A stretch of DNA of 64,000 bases from an uncultured Oscillospiraceae bacterium (GCA_934591895.1 CAKTPP010000002.1:1-64000), one strand, 5' to 3'; counted from the first letter of the stretch, positions 15,838 to 24,975 are shown. Notes: generated by a model from the letters alone, not told the origin. Numbers and translations are program-made.

Positions 15838-16755
15838 TCACTTCAGGAAGCCGCTGATGATCTGCTCCTCGGCTTCCTTTTCGGTCAGGCCGAGGGTCAT
15901 GAGCTTGTTGAGCTGCTCACCGGCGATCTTGCCGATGGCCGCCTCATGGATGAGGCTGGCATCGACGGAGTTAGCCGTGATCTCCGGACGCGCGCCGACA
16001 ATGCCGTGGTCCATGATGATGGCATCGCACTCCGAGTGGCCGGCACACTTGTTGTTGCCGCGGATGTTGGAGTTGAACATCTGAGTGGAGTGATCCTTGG
16101 CGACCGAGCGGGAGATAACGTTCGTGCTCGACTCATAGCCGTCGAGGTCGACGGAGAAATTTGTCTCCGCGTGCTGATGGCCGTGGGTCATGATCTTTTC
16201 CTTGATGATGAGCGTCGCGCCGTCGGCCAGATGCGCCTTCGTGTCGCGGATGGTGGAATCGATGCCCTTGATCTGGGTCGTCTCCATCTCCATGTAGCTG
16301 TTTTCGGCAAGGTCGACGATCGTGGTCGGATTCATGACGTTCTCGCCGTTGCCGTCGCCCTCGCCGTAGTGCTTTTCGATGTAGCGCACGCGGGCGTTCC
16401 TGCCGACAAAGAAGCTGTGGATCCCGTCGTGGCGGGACTCCTGCGTGCCGCAGTTGTGGATGCCGCAGCCGGCGACGATGGTCACATCGCAGTCCTCGCC
16501 GATGAAAAAGTCGTTATAGACCATGTCCTTGAGACCGGTCTGAGAAATAATGACCGGGATGTGCACGCTCTCGTTTTTCGTGCCGGGCGCAATGTAAATG
16601 TCGATGCCGGGCTTGTCTTCCTTCGTGACGATGTTGATGTGCGCGGTCGTGTTGCGGCCGGCGAGCTTGCCGTCGGCGCGGATATTATAGGCACCCTCGG
16701 GGATGCCGTGGAGGTCGGCGACCTCCTCAAGCAGTTTTTTCTCAATCGCATCCAT
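15838..16755 (-). CDS. SufB/SufD-family Fe-S cluster scaffold protein
   Basis: A protein of about 305 residues, shorter than E. coli SufB (495). The start at 16755 (MDAIEKKLL) follows GGGAGG. The beta-helix core (SRHDGIHSFFVGRNARVRYIE onward) and the C-terminal helical region with CAGHSECDAI and EAAIGKIAGEQL are characteristic. It pairs with the SufC gene 14 bp upstream. No SufS, SufU or SufD genes are near, so the system looks like the minimal SufBC/SMS type known in anaerobes and archaea. It should assemble Fe-S clusters in the cytoplasm, needed for the many Fe-S enzymes of this organism. Confidence 0.85.
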   Translation of the reverse strand: MDAIEKKLLEEVADLHGIPEGAYNIRADGKLAGRNTTAHINIVTKEDKPGIDIYIAPGTKNESVHIPVIISQTGLKDMVYNDFFIGEDCDVTIVAGCGIHNCGTQESRHDGIHSFFVGRNARVRYIEKHYGEGDGNGENVMNPTTIVDLAENSYMEMETTQIKGIDSTIRDTKAHLADGATLIIKEKIMTHGHQHAETNFSVDLDGYESSTNVISRSVAKDHSTQMFNSNIRGNNKCAGHSECDAIIMDHGIVGARPEITANSVDASLIHEAAIGKIAGEQLNKLMTLGLTEKEAEEQIISGFLK

Positions 16756-16769
16756 GGCGTTTCCCTCCC

Positions 16770-17492
16770 TCAGATCTTGTCGGCCAGACGGCTGCACACG
16801 CTCGACGCCTCCATGAGCACGGGCATGATCTCGTCCTTGGTGCCGACGGTGCGGATCTCGCCGTCGACGAGCACGACGATCTTGTCCGCCGTCTCGAGGA
16901 TGCGCTCCTGGTGCGAGATGATGAGGATGCTGCCGTGGATCGTCTCATGCATCTTCTCAAACACGCTGATGAGGTTCTGGAAGCTCCAGAGATCAATGCC
17001 GGCCTCGGGCTCGTCGAAGATGGACATCTTTGTGCCGCGGGCAAGCATGGTCGCGATCTCGATGCGCTTGAGCTCGCCGCCGGAGAGGCTGGCGTTCACT
17101 TCGCGGTTGACATAATCCCGCGCGCACAGGCCGACCTCGGACAGATAGGTGCAGGCCTCGTTGGTCGAGAGCTTCTTGCCGGAGGCAATGCTGATGAGGT
17201 CAAAAACGGTGATGCCCTTAAAGCGCACCGGCTGCTGGAAGGCGAAGCTGATGCCGCGGCGCGCGCGCTCGGTGATGGACATATGGGTGATGTCCTCACC
17301 GTCGAGCAGGATCTGGCCGGAGGTCGGCTGCTCGATGCCGGCGATGAGCTTGGCCATGGTGGACTTGCCGCTGCCGTTCGGGCCGGTGATGACGACCATG
17401 CGTTCATCGACCGTGAGGTTCACGTCCTTGAGGATCTGGCGGACCCCCTCGTCCGTCTCAGCCTCAAAGCAAAGGTGTTTGAGTTCAAGCAT
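16770..17492 (-). CDS. sufC: SufC-type ABC ATPase for Fe-S cluster assembly
   Basis: A protein of 240 residues. Walker A is GPNGSGKS, the ABC signature LSGGELKR, and Walker B MSIFDEPEAGID, the SufC variant of that box, with HQERIL as the switch region. It is a soluble ATPase that binds the adjacent SufB-like scaffold and drives cluster assembly. It is the first gene of the pair; PlsY lies 39 bp upstream in the same direction and may share the transcript. Length and motifs match SufC closely. Confidence 0.92.
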   Translation of the reverse strand: MLELKHLCFEAETDEGVRQILKDVNLTVDERMVVITGPNGSGKSTMAKLIAGIEQPTSGQILLDGEDITHMSITERARRGISFAFQQPVRFKGITVFDLISIASGKKLSTNEACTYLSEVGLCARDYVNREVNASLSGGELKRIEIATMLARGTKMSIFDEPEAGIDLWSFQNLISVFEKMHETIHGSILIISHQERILETADKIVVLVDGEIRTVGTKDEIMPVLMEASSVCSRLADKI

Positions 17493-17531
17493 TGGTTCAA
17501 TTCCCTCTTCTCTTTGTTTCTAATCTTTGGA

Positions 17532-18173
17532 TCAAAAATCTTCGTCGTCAAATTTATCGGATAGATCTTTCTGAAAAGACAGCTTCGATTCCTTGTGCTG
17601 GATGAGCCGGCGGATGTTGCTGCGGTGCTTGGCAATGAGCAGGACCGCGCAAAACAGACTCAGCAGCGCGGGCAGCTTGCCGCAGGCGGCGAGCACGCCG
17701 ATGGGCGCGATAAGCGCGCCGCAGATGCTGCCGAGCGACACATAGCGCGTGGCCCAGACGATGCCGGCGAAAATCAGCAGCGCGACGAGGCCGGTCGGAA
17801 AGCTCACGATCAGCAGCATGGTCTCGGCGCAGAGCACGCCCTTGCCGCCGCGGAAACCGTAAAACACCGGGTAGATGTGGCCGAGCATGACACAAAAGCC
17901 CGCGAACACCTGACCCGTGGCCGCCGCGCCCTGCGTGCCCATGATGAGGCCGCCGGCCACGACCGCGATGACGGTCTTGAGCACATCGGTGCCGATGACG
18001 ATGGCGAGGCCGGGCGCGCCGAACGTGCGGAAGAAATTCGTCAGGCCGGCGTTGCCACTGCCGTAATCGCGCACGTCGCGGTGAAAGACGTATTTTGAGG
18101 CGATGATCGCCCCGTTGAGTCCGCCGAGCAGATAGGAAAAAACGGCGATGGCTACGAGCAGTCCAGGGATCAT
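17532..18173 (-). CDS. plsY: Acyl-phosphate:glycerol-3-phosphate acyltransferase PlsY
   Basis: A membrane protein of 213 residues with about five hydrophobic segments. The PlsY motifs are present: YGSGNAGLTNFFRTFG (phosphate/glycerol-3-phosphate site), GFRGGKGV, and the later KHRSNIRRLIQHKESK. It transfers the acyl group from acyl-phosphate to glycerol-3-phosphate, the first step of phospholipid synthesis in most Gram-positive bacteria. Its start overlaps the stop of der by 4 bp (ATGA), so the two are translationally coupled, an arrangement common in Clostridia. Confidence 0.93.
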   Translation of the reverse strand: MIPGLLVAIAVFSYLLGGLNGAIIASKYVFHRDVRDYGSGNAGLTNFFRTFGAPGLAIVIGTDVLKTVIAVVAGGLIMGTQGAAATGQVFAGFCVMLGHIYPVFYGFRGGKGVLCAETMLLIVSFPTGLVALLIFAGIVWATRYVSLGSICGALIAPIGVLAACGKLPALLSLFCAVLLIAKHRSNIRRLIQHKESKLSFQKDLSDKFDDEDF

Positions 18174-19495
18174 TCCTGCTCTCCCTTCTGCCGGATGACC
18201 ATGCGGATCGGCGTGCCCTCCAGGCCGAACACGGCGCGGATCTGGTTTTCCAGATAGCGCTGATAGGAAAAATGGAACAGCTCGCGGCTGTTGCAGAACA
18301 CGACGAAGCAGGGCGGCTTGACGCCCGTCTGCGTCATGTAATAGATCTTCAGGCGGCGGCCCTTGTCCGTCGGCGGCTGGACGCGCGCCTGCGCGTCGGC
18401 GAGGACGTTGTTGAGCATGCCGGTGGTAATGCGCATGGCGCTCTGGTCGTTGACGAAGTTGATGAGCTCGAACAGGCGCTCGGTGCGCTGGCCGGTGAGC
18501 GCCGAGATGAACAGCACCGGCGCGTAGGACATGAAGCTCAGATCACGCAGGACGTCCTTGCGCATCTTCTCCATGGTGCCGGTCTCCTTGTCGATCAGAT
18601 CCCACTTGTTGACGACGATGATGGACGCCTTGCCCGCCTCGTGCGCGAGACCGGCGATCTTCGTGTCCTGCTCGGTGACGCCGTCGCGCGCGTCGATCAT
18701 GATCAGGCACACATCCGCGCGCTCGATGGCGAGCTTTGCGCGCATGACGGAGAATTTCTCGATGCGGTCGTCCACGCGGGACTTGCGGCGGATGCCGGCG
18801 GTGTCGACAAAGATGTATTTGCCGTATTTATTCTCAAAGCGGGTGTCGACGCTGTCGCGCGTCGTACCGGCGACGTTGCTGACGATGACGCGCTTTTCGC
18901 CGAGGATGAGGTTCACGAGCGAGGACTTGCCGACGTTCGGCTTGCCGATGACGGCGACGCGGGTGTAGTCCGCGTCCGCGTCGGAGGCGTCCTCGGGCGG
19001 AAAATGCTCCAGGCAGGCGTCGAGCAGGTCGCCCGTGCCGTGACCGTGCACGGCGGAGACGGCGATCGGATCGCCGAGGCCGAGGGAGTAAAACTCATAG
19101 ATGCCGGGATCGACCGCGCCGGTGGCGTCCATCTTGTTGACGGCCAGCACAACGGGCTTTTTCGAGCGCAGGAGCATATTGGCCACCTCCTGATCGGCGG
19201 CGGTCACGCCGGTGCCGATCTCGGTGACGAGCACGACGACGTCGGCCGCGTCGATGGCAAGCTGCGCCTGCTCGCGCATGAACAGCAGGATCTCATTGTC
19301 GGTGCTCGGCTCGATGCCGCCGGTGTCGACGATGTCGAACGTGCGGCCGCACCACTCGCACTCGGCATAGAGCCGGTCGCGCGTGACGCCGGGCGTGTCC
19401 TCAACGATGGACAGGCGGCGGCCGCAGAGCTTATTGAAGAGCATGGACTTGCCGACATTCGGCCGGCCCACGATCGCAACCAGTGGTTTGGACAT
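18170..19495 (-). CDS. der: Ribosome-assembly GTPase Der (EngA)
   Basis: A protein of about 441 residues with two tandem GTPase domains. The first has GRPNVGKS near residue 9, DTGG and NKMD; the second has GKPNVGKS near 183, DTAG and NKWD. A KH-like C-terminal domain (residues about 350-441) ends the protein. The start at 19495 (MSKPLV) is preferred because GGAGGGG lies 6-12 bp upstream. Der is essential for 50S subunit maturation. It overlaps plsY downstream and almost abuts the PDZ/radical-SAM gene upstream. Confidence 0.96.
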   Translation of the reverse strand: MSKPLVAIVGRPNVGKSMLFNKLCGRRLSIVEDTPGVTRDRLYAECEWCGRTFDIVDTGGIEPSTDNEILLFMREQAQLAIDAADVVVLVTEIGTGVTAADQEVANMLLRSKKPVVLAVNKMDATGAVDPGIYEFYSLGLGDPIAVSAVHGHGTGDLLDACLEHFPPEDASDADADYTRVAVIGKPNVGKSSLVNLILGEKRVIVSNVAGTTRDSVDTRFENKYGKYIFVDTAGIRRKSRVDDRIEKFSVMRAKLAIERADVCLIMIDARDGVTEQDTKIAGLAHEAGKASIIVVNKWDLIDKETGTMEKMRKDVLRDLSFMSYAPVLFISALTGQRTERLFELINFVNDQSAMRITTGMLNNVLADAQARVQPPTDKGRRLKIYYMTQTGVKPPCFVVFCNSRELFHFSYQRYLENQIRAVFGLEGTPIRMVIRQKGEQE

Positions 19496-19497
19496 GA

Positions 19498-20883
19498 TCA
19501 CCCCTCCTTATGGGGATTGTATTTGTAGTACTCCGCACCGTCGGTGCTGCCGCTGCCGCGGTCGGGCAGATGCACCTCCGGCAGGATGCCGAACATGGCG
19601 TCGCAGAGAGCGAAGCCGTCGGCGTCCACGGGGTAGATAGGCACGCCGAGCGCGGCGCTGGCCTGCTCGAGCGTGATGTCGTCAAGAAAGTCCAGCTCGT
19701 CATGGCGCACCATGTTGCTGGAGATCAGCAGCCGCTCGCCGAGGTCCTTCCCGCGCAGCTGTGCGATGAGGTCCTGCCCGGTGATGAGGCCGGAGACATT
19801 GATGCTGCGGCCGAAAAAGTCATTTTCGATCGCGTAGACGTGTCCTTGTATTGTAGCATACTTTTCGCGCGCCGTACACAAAAGTTTTTCCAGAAACGGC
19901 GCTGCCGAAACGCCCGCCGCCACGGAAAACGGCACGCCGTCCGGCGGGTCGGACAGGCTCAGCGCCGAGCGAAACTCCGTCTGCTGCAGGCGCAGCATGC
20001 CGACGCCGTTTTCCAGCTGCGTGAATTCCTCGTAAAACTCCTCCGGCGGCAGCGCACGCCCCGCCTTGAGATACAGCTCATCGCCGCAGAAGAAGATGCG
20101 CGTGCCGAACCGTTCGACACATTCGTCACCGAAGGCGTCGACCAGATCGAGCGTCTCGGCCGCGTGCTCGGGCGTGAACGGCGTGAGCGGATAGAGCCCC
20201 TCGCGGAACTTCGTCAGGCCGACCGGCACGATCGACACGCTGTGCACCTGCGGATAGAGCGATGCCAGATCGCGCATCGTGCGCTGCAGCTGCGCGCCGT
20301 CGTTCAGGCCGGGGCAGCAGACGATCTGGCAGTTCATGACGATGCCGCCGTCGGAAAAGCGGCGCATGATCTCGAGCGACCTGCCCGCGCGCGGGTTGCC
20401 GAGCAGAAACGAGCGCAGCTCCGGATCCGTCGCGTGCACGGAGACGTTGATGGGGCTGATGTGCAGGTCGATGATGCGCTGCACCTCGCGCTCGGAGAGG
20501 TTTGTGAGCGTCATGTAGTTGCCCATGAGAAAGCTCAGGCGCGCATCATCGTCCTTGAAATACAGCGTGGGGCGCATGCCCGGCGGCATCTGGTCGATGA
20601 AGCAGAACACGCAGTGGTTGGCGCACGAGTGGGCATTGTCCATGAGATAGGTCTCAAAATCCAGTCCGAGCTCGCCGCCGAGCGGCTTTACGATGTGCAC
20701 GGTGTGCTCCGTCCCGTCCGGACGGCACAGGCACACCGCAAGCTGCGGGTCATAGGCGTAGTATTTATAATCCAGCACGTCGGTGATCGGGTTGCCGTTG
20801 ATGGACACCAGCCGGTCGCCGGGGCGGGCAGCATGGCGCAGCGGGCTGTCGGGATCGATGTGGCTGATCGTGCAGCGGTGCAT
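19498..20883 (-). CDS. PDZ/radical-SAM protein of the DUF512 family
   Basis: A protein of 461 residues, ATG at 20883 after AAGGAGG. The N-terminal 90 residues form a PDZ-like domain (SPLRHAARPGDRLVSINGNPITD). A radical-SAM-like segment follows with CANHCVFCFIDQMPPGMR (the CxxxCxFC iron-sulfur motif). The C-terminal DUF512 part includes LISSNMVRHDELDFLDD. Homologues are almost always next to der in Clostridia, as here. The reaction is unknown. The conserved pairing with der suggests a role in ribosome or RNA metabolism, but this is inference. The two genes are separated by 2 bp and must be co-translated. Confidence 0.9.
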   Translation of the reverse strand: MHRCTISHIDPDSPLRHAARPGDRLVSINGNPITDVLDYKYYAYDPQLAVCLCRPDGTEHTVHIVKPLGGELGLDFETYLMDNAHSCANHCVFCFIDQMPPGMRPTLYFKDDDARLSFLMGNYMTLTNLSEREVQRIIDLHISPINVSVHATDPELRSFLLGNPRAGRSLEIMRRFSDGGIVMNCQIVCCPGLNDGAQLQRTMRDLASLYPQVHSVSIVPVGLTKFREGLYPLTPFTPEHAAETLDLVDAFGDECVERFGTRIFFCGDELYLKAGRALPPEEFYEEFTQLENGVGMLRLQQTEFRSALSLSDPPDGVPFSVAAGVSAAPFLEKLLCTAREKYATIQGHVYAIENDFFGRSINVSGLITGQDLIAQLRGKDLGERLLISSNMVRHDELDFLDDITLEQASAALGVPIYPVDADGFALCDAMFGILPEVHLPDRGSGSTDGAEYYKYNPHKEG

Positions 20884-20981
20884 ACGCCGCGCCTCCTTTG
20901 CGGAATTTCCTTTGCTATACGCCGGAAACCTCCGGCATATAGCAAAAGAAGAGGGGCAAACGCTCCTCTTCTCAGCTTCTT

Positions 20982-21164
20982 TTAGTCGTCAACCTTGATG
21001 ACGTCGCGTCCGTTGTACTTGCCGCAGGTCTTGCAGGCGTGATGGGGCATGACGAATGCGCCGCAGTTCGGGCACTTCACGATCGCCGGAGCGGTGAGCT
21101 TCCAGTGGGACGAACGACGCTTATCACGTCTCTGTCGAGACACTTTTCCTTTCGGGACTGCCAT
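20982..21164 (-). CDS. rpmF: Ribosomal protein L32
   Basis: A protein of 60 residues: MAVPKGKVSRQRRDKRRSS at the start, then CPNCG and CKTCG zinc-binding pairs with PHHA between. It is a component of the 50S subunit. The four-cysteine form is the zinc-containing variant. It lies directly downstream of the YceD gene, the usual arrangement in bacteria, and is probably co-transcribed with it from upstream. Confidence 0.97.
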   Translation of the reverse strand: MAVPKGKVSRQRRDKRRSSHWKLTAPAIVKCPNCGAFVMPHHACKTCGKYNGRDVIKVDD

Positions 21165-21179
21165 GATGACACCTCCTCG

Positions 21180-21710
21180 TCAGTCGCTGTTATGAGCAGC
21201 TTCCTCTTCTTCGTCAGTTTTATTATCCAAAAGCTGCTCTAATACAGCCATTCTTGGATCGCGGGGTTTTTGACACCGGCACGGCCCGAGGTTCAGATTC
21301 GCGCCGCAGCGGTCGCACAGTCCGGCACAGTCGGGCCTGCACAGGCACTTGGTATCCATGCTGAGGATGAAGCAGGTGGAGAGCACCTCGTCCACATCGA
21401 GCCAGTCTCCGTCGAGCGTAAACACCTCGGGATCGTCGTCCTGCGCATCCGCCGTGATGTCGGCGTGCAGGTCAAGGTCAACCGTGCGCGGAAACTCCGC
21501 GCCGCAGCGGTCGCACACGCACAGCATCTCGGCATGCAGCCTTCCCTGCAGCGTGAGGATGCCGGCCGTATTGACCACCTTGCCCTCGGCCGTGATCGGC
21601 GCGGTGTACGCCCGGACGGAGGGAAAGCCGAGCAGAGCCGTGTCCAGCTCCTGCGAAAACGGAACGCTCCCGCCGGGTATTTCTATGATTTCTCTCAAAT
21701 TCAGTCTCAT
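21180..21710 (-). CDS. YceD/DUF177 family protein
   Basis: A protein of 176 residues. The centre has a CDRCGAEF pair and the C-terminal half CRPDCAGLCDRCGANLNLGPC, the cysteine-rich segment typical of Firmicute YceD proteins, followed by PRDPRMAVLEQLL. Relatives are linked to 23S rRNA accumulation and sit beside rpmF in most bacteria, as here (15 bp spacing). The protein probably binds zinc. Its exact action is not established in this group. Confidence 0.9.
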   Translation of the reverse strand: MRLNLREIIEIPGGSVPFSQELDTALLGFPSVRAYTAPITAEGKVVNTAGILTLQGRLHAEMLCVCDRCGAEFPRTVDLDLHADITADAQDDDPEVFTLDGDWLDVDEVLSTCFILSMDTKCLCRPDCAGLCDRCGANLNLGPCRCQKPRDPRMAVLEQLLDNKTDEEEEAAHNSD

Positions 21711-21831
21711 AGCGCACCTCGCACAATCGCTTTAGTATTATAGATGATATACACCCCTGTTGTCAACAGGAATTTGTGTTGACAATGCGCTGAAAATCCG
21801 CGATAATCGTTGCGTGGAGATGGTGCATGCT

Positions 21832-22827
21832 ATGAAAGAGATCCAAATACGCAAAAATGACGCCGGTCAGCGGCTCGACCGCTTCGTCGGGAAGGCCGTT
21901 CCCCTGCTGCCGGAGTCGCTGCTGCAGAAATATATCCGCCTCAAGCGCATCAAGCGCAACGGCAAGGGTGCGAAGCGCGATGTGCGCCTCGTCGAGGGGG
22001 ACGTGCTGCAATTATACATCAACGACGAGTTTTTTGAAAGACCCACGGAGCAAAATGCCTGGCTGAAGATCACGACGCCGCGGCTGGACATCGTCTACGA
22101 GGACGAAAACATCCTGCTGGCGGACAAAAAGCCCGGTGTGCTGTGCCACAGCGCGGGCGAATGGAGCTGGGACACGCTCATCTCGAACATTCAGGCCTAC
22201 CTGCGCCAGAGCGGCGAATGGGATCCGAAGGCCGAAAACGCCTTCACCCCCGCGCTGTGCAACCGCATCGACCGCAACACCGGCGGCATCGTCATCGCGG
22301 CGAAAAACGCCGAGGCGCTGCGCATTCTCAACGACAAGATCCGCGACCGCGAGATCGACAAGGCCTACCTCTGCGTCGTCTGCGGACGGCCGAAGCCTGC
22401 CGAGGGGCGGCTGGAGGGGTATCTGTTCAAGGACGCGGTAAAAAACCAGGTCTACGTGACGAAAAAGCCGCAGCCGGGCGCAAAATCCGCCGCGACGGAA
22501 TACCGCACGCTGCAAAGCCGCAAGGGGCTCTCGCTCGTCGAGTGCCGGCTGCTGACCGGGCGCACACACCAGATCCGCGCACAGATGGCCGCCGCCGGCT
22601 GTCCCCTGCTCGGCGACGGGAAGTACGGCCGCGAGCGCATCAACCGCACCTACGGCGAGACGGGGCAGATGCTCTACTCCTACAAGCTCACCTTCACACT
22701 GCCGACGGACGCGGGCAGGCTCGAATACCTGCGCGGGAAAACGTTTCAGGTGCAGCAGGTGGCCTTCGCGGAGAAGTATTTCCCGGGCTTCACGCTGCCG
22801 GGCACGGAGGAAACAGCCGAAGCCTGA
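21832..22827 (+). CDS. RluD/RluA-family 23S rRNA pseudouridine synthase
   Basis: A protein of about 331 residues. The ATG at 21832 (MKEIQIRKNDAGQRLDRF) begins a typical N-terminal S4 RNA-binding domain. The catalytic domain has NRIDRNTGGIVIAAKN, with the catalytic Asp in the RxD motif, and later CRLLTGRTHQIRAQM and LGDGKYGRE. It isomerises uridines in large-subunit RNA or tRNA. The exact positions modified cannot be told from sequence. It is transcribed alone and ends in a strong bidirectional terminator. It is divergent from the rpmF/yceD pair. Confidence 0.93.
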   Translation: MKEIQIRKNDAGQRLDRFVGKAVPLLPESLLQKYIRLKRIKRNGKGAKRDVRLVEGDVLQLYINDEFFERPTEQNAWLKITTPRLDIVYEDENILLADKKPGVLCHSAGEWSWDTLISNIQAYLRQSGEWDPKAENAFTPALCNRIDRNTGGIVIAAKNAEALRILNDKIRDREIDKAYLCVVCGRPKPAEGRLEGYLFKDAVKNQVYVTKKPQPGAKSAATEYRTLQSRKGLSLVECRLLTGRTHQIRAQMAAAGCPLLGDGKYGRERINRTYGETGQMLYSYKLTFTLPTDAGRLEYLRGKTFQVQQVAFAEKYFPGFTLPGTEETAEA

Positions 22828-22831
22828 CACA

Positions 22832-22859
22832 AAAAAGCCCCGGGATCCCGGGGCTTTTT
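22832..22859. terminator. Bidirectional terminator (28-bp perfect palindrome)
   Basis: The arms AAAAAGCCCCGGGA and TCCCGGGGCTTTTT are perfectly complementary. It serves the converging pseudouridine synthase (+) and GtrA (-) genes, which end at 22827 and 22865. Confidence 0.92.
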
Positions 22860-22864
22860 CGCCG

Positions 22865-23275
22865 TCAGTGCGCGTATTTGTTCGTGTCCAGAGAGCGGCG
22901 GTAGACCACGAAGCGCTGGAAGAGAAACTCCGTCACGAAATTCAGCACCATGTTCAGAAACGTGACCAGATAGCCGTTCCAGCCCAGCACGTCCGCGAGC
23001 CGGTGCTCGAGCAGCGTGGACAGCGGCGTGAACGCACAGTAGTACAAAAACACGAGCGCCATCGCCCGCGCGACCTTTTCCGACGAACGGAAGGTATAGC
23101 GCCGGTTGCAGGTGAAGTTCCACAGCACCGACAGCACGAGTGCCGTCAGATACGCCGCCCAGTGCGGCCAGCGGAGCGCCGCGCTCAAGAGCGCAAAGCT
23201 GCCGAGCTCGATCAGCCCGGCCGAGCACGAGAAGAGCAGGAACTTCCCCGTGCGCCGCAGCTCCGTATGATCCAT
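22865..23275 (-). CDS. GtrA-family small membrane protein
   Basis: A protein of about 136 residues with four hydrophobic segments. The start at 23275 (MDHTELRR) follows AGGAGG. The opening GKFLLFSCSAGLIELGSF and the final NFVTEFLFQRFVVY match the GtrA family, whose better-known members help flip polyprenyl-linked sugars across the membrane for cell-surface glycan modification. No glycosyltransferase gene is adjacent, so its sugar pathway is unknown. A second GtrA gene occurs near the right edge of the window (62830-63270). Confidence 0.88.
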   Translation of the reverse strand: MDHTELRRTGKFLLFSCSAGLIELGSFALLSAALRWPHWAAYLTALVLSVLWNFTCNRRYTFRSSEKVARAMALVFLYYCAFTPLSTLLEHRLADVLGWNGYLVTFLNMVLNFVTEFLFQRFVVYRRSLDTNKYAH

Positions 23276-23430
23276 GCGGATCGCCTCCTGTCGCAATTAG
23301 TTAAATTATTTGAAGCGATTATAGCGCAGCGGCCGTTTTCTGTCAAGCCCGGCGCGCAAAACGGCAGCATCCCCTTTTCTTCCGGCGTGGGATGTGATAA
23401 GATAGGCGTCTGAGAAATCGAGGTGTTATC

Positions 23431-23934
23431 ATGTACGATGAACTGACACAGGTCGACATTCAGAAGATGCGCGACGAGATCGACTACCGCACGCGCGAGC
23501 TGCGGCCGAAGCTGATCGAGGAGGTCAAGACGGCGCGCGCCTTCGGCGACCTGAGCGAAAACTTTGAGTACAAGGCCGCCAAGCGCGAGAAAAACCGCAA
23601 CGACAGCCGCATCCGCTACCTGCAGCGCATGGTCGACACGGCGAGGGTCATCACCGACCACTCGGCCGGCGACACGGTGGGGCTGTTCGACTCGGTGGTC
23701 ATTTATATTCCGGACGACGACGAGGAGCAGACCATCCGCCTCGTGACGACGCTGCGGCAAAACGCGCTCGAGGGGCTCATCAGCAAGGAATCCCCCGTGG
23801 GCAAGGCCGTGATGGGGCACCGCGCGGGCGAGACCGTGCACGTGCAGGTCAATGCGGATGTCGGCTACGACATCGTCATCCGCTCGGTCGAAAAGGGACA
23901 GGACGACGATTCCCTGCCCATCAGCGCCTACTGA
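23431..23934 (+). CDS. greA: GreA-family transcript cleavage factor
   Basis: A protein of 167 residues. The N-terminal coiled coil carries the acidic tip GDLSENFEYKAAKREK, where Asp and Glu chelate magnesium in the RNA polymerase secondary channel. The C-terminal FKBP-like domain ends with SPVGKAVMGHRAGETVHV. It rescues backtracked RNA polymerase. It is slightly longer than E. coli GreA (158), with an acidic stretch DDDEEQ in the middle, so it could be a second, lineage-specific Gre paralogue. It is a single gene between a promoter region and a strong terminator. Confidence 0.93.
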   Translation: MYDELTQVDIQKMRDEIDYRTRELRPKLIEEVKTARAFGDLSENFEYKAAKREKNRNDSRIRYLQRMVDTARVITDHSAGDTVGLFDSVVIYIPDDDEEQTIRLVTTLRQNALEGLISKESPVGKAVMGHRAGETVHVQVNADVGYDIVIRSVEKGQDDDSLPISAY

Positions 23935-23946
23935 AAACGCGCAAAA

Positions 23947-23983
23947 AAGCAGCGGCTGCATCGCTTGGATGCAGCCGCTGCTT
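23947..23983. terminator. Terminator between greA and birA (convergent)
   Basis: A 16-bp perfect stem (arms AAGCAGCGGCTGCATC and its complement) with a GCTTG loop, preceded by an A-run. It lies between the ends of greA (+) and birA (-). The A-run makes it most effective on the minus strand. Confidence 0.8.
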
Positions 23984-23988
23984 CGTAT

Positions 23989-24975
23989 TCAGTCCAGATA
24001 GCCGAACAGTCCGCGCACGGACACGTCCCCGCCGGTGACGGTCTCGCGCGTGCCGTCCTCCCAGCGGACGACGAGCGCGAAATCATCGTCCACCGCCTCG
24101 GCAAAGCCGGTGCGCGCGGTCTCGCCGCGCACGACGCGCACGGGCCGCCCCACCGTGACGCAGCGCGCACGGTAGTCGCCGAGATATGCGCGCGGATCGC
24201 GCTGCCAGTCGAGATACATCTCGTCGAGCGCACGCACCATCTCGGCGGCCAGACGCGCGCGGGAGAGCTCGCACCCGGTCTCGGAATACACAGAGCCCGC
24301 GATGGCGCGCAGCTCTTCCGGGAAATCCTCCGGCCGCTGGCGCACGTTCACTCCGATGCCGGCCACGATGGAGTCGACCGTGCCGGACTCGGCCTCGACG
24401 GTAAGCTCCGTGAGGATGCCGCAGATCTTTTTCGTGCCGAGGACGAGGTCGTTGGTCCACTTGATGCCCGGCTGCACGCCGCAGCGCTCGAGCGCACGGC
24501 AGACGGCCACCGCGACGTGCGCCGTCACGGTCATGGCCGCCGTCGGCGCGCACGCCGGACGCAAAAGCATCGACAGATAGACCCCCTGCCCCGCATCCGA
24601 GCGAAACGACCGCCCCGCGCGGCCGCGCCCCGCCGTCTGCCGGTCGGCAATGGCGCACAGGCCGTCCGGCGCACCGGCCATGGCCTCCGCCTTGAGGTAG
24701 CTGTTGGTGGAGTCGATCTGCGCAAAACACTGCACCCGCGCCCGCCGCGCCTCCGGCAGATAGGGCAGCACGTCTCCGGCCGTGAGCGTATCCGGCCGCG
24801 CACGCAGACAGTAGCCCCGGTTTGTGACGGCGTCGATGTCATAGCCTGCGGCGCGCAGCGCGCGCACCGCCTGACTGACCGCCGCGCGCGTCACGCCCAG
24901 CTTCCCGCGCATCTCCTCGCCGGACACATAGCCCTCCGCCTCCGTGAGCAGGAGCAAAACATCATCCCGCAGCAT
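23989..24975 (-). CDS. birA: Biotin-protein ligase / biotin operon repressor BirA
   Basis: A protein of about 328 residues. The start at 24975 (MLRDDVLLLL) follows AAAGGAG; upstream codons to 25053 are unlikely. The N-terminal winged helix (SGEEMRGKLGVTRAAVSQAVRALR) indicates the bifunctional, DNA-binding form. The catalytic domain has STNSYLKAEA, the biotin/AMP loop QTAGRGRAGRSF, and the lysine motif GIKWTNDLV. It attaches biotin to carboxylases and, as biotinyl-AMP complex, represses biotin uptake. It is divergent from bioY, and each promoter overlaps or abuts a BirA-type operator. Confidence 0.95.
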   Translation of the reverse strand: MLRDDVLLLLTEAEGYVSGEEMRGKLGVTRAAVSQAVRALRAAGYDIDAVTNRGYCLRARPDTLTAGDVLPYLPEARRARVQCFAQIDSTNSYLKAEAMAGAPDGLCAIADRQTAGRGRAGRSFRSDAGQGVYLSMLLRPACAPTAAMTVTAHVAVAVCRALERCGVQPGIKWTNDLVLGTKKICGILTELTVEAESGTVDSIVAGIGVNVRQRPEDFPEELRAIAGSVYSETGCELSRARLAAEMVRALDEMYLDWQRDPRAYLGDYRARCVTVGRPVRVVRGETARTGFAEAVDDDFALVVRWEDGTRETVTGGDVSVRGLFGYLD

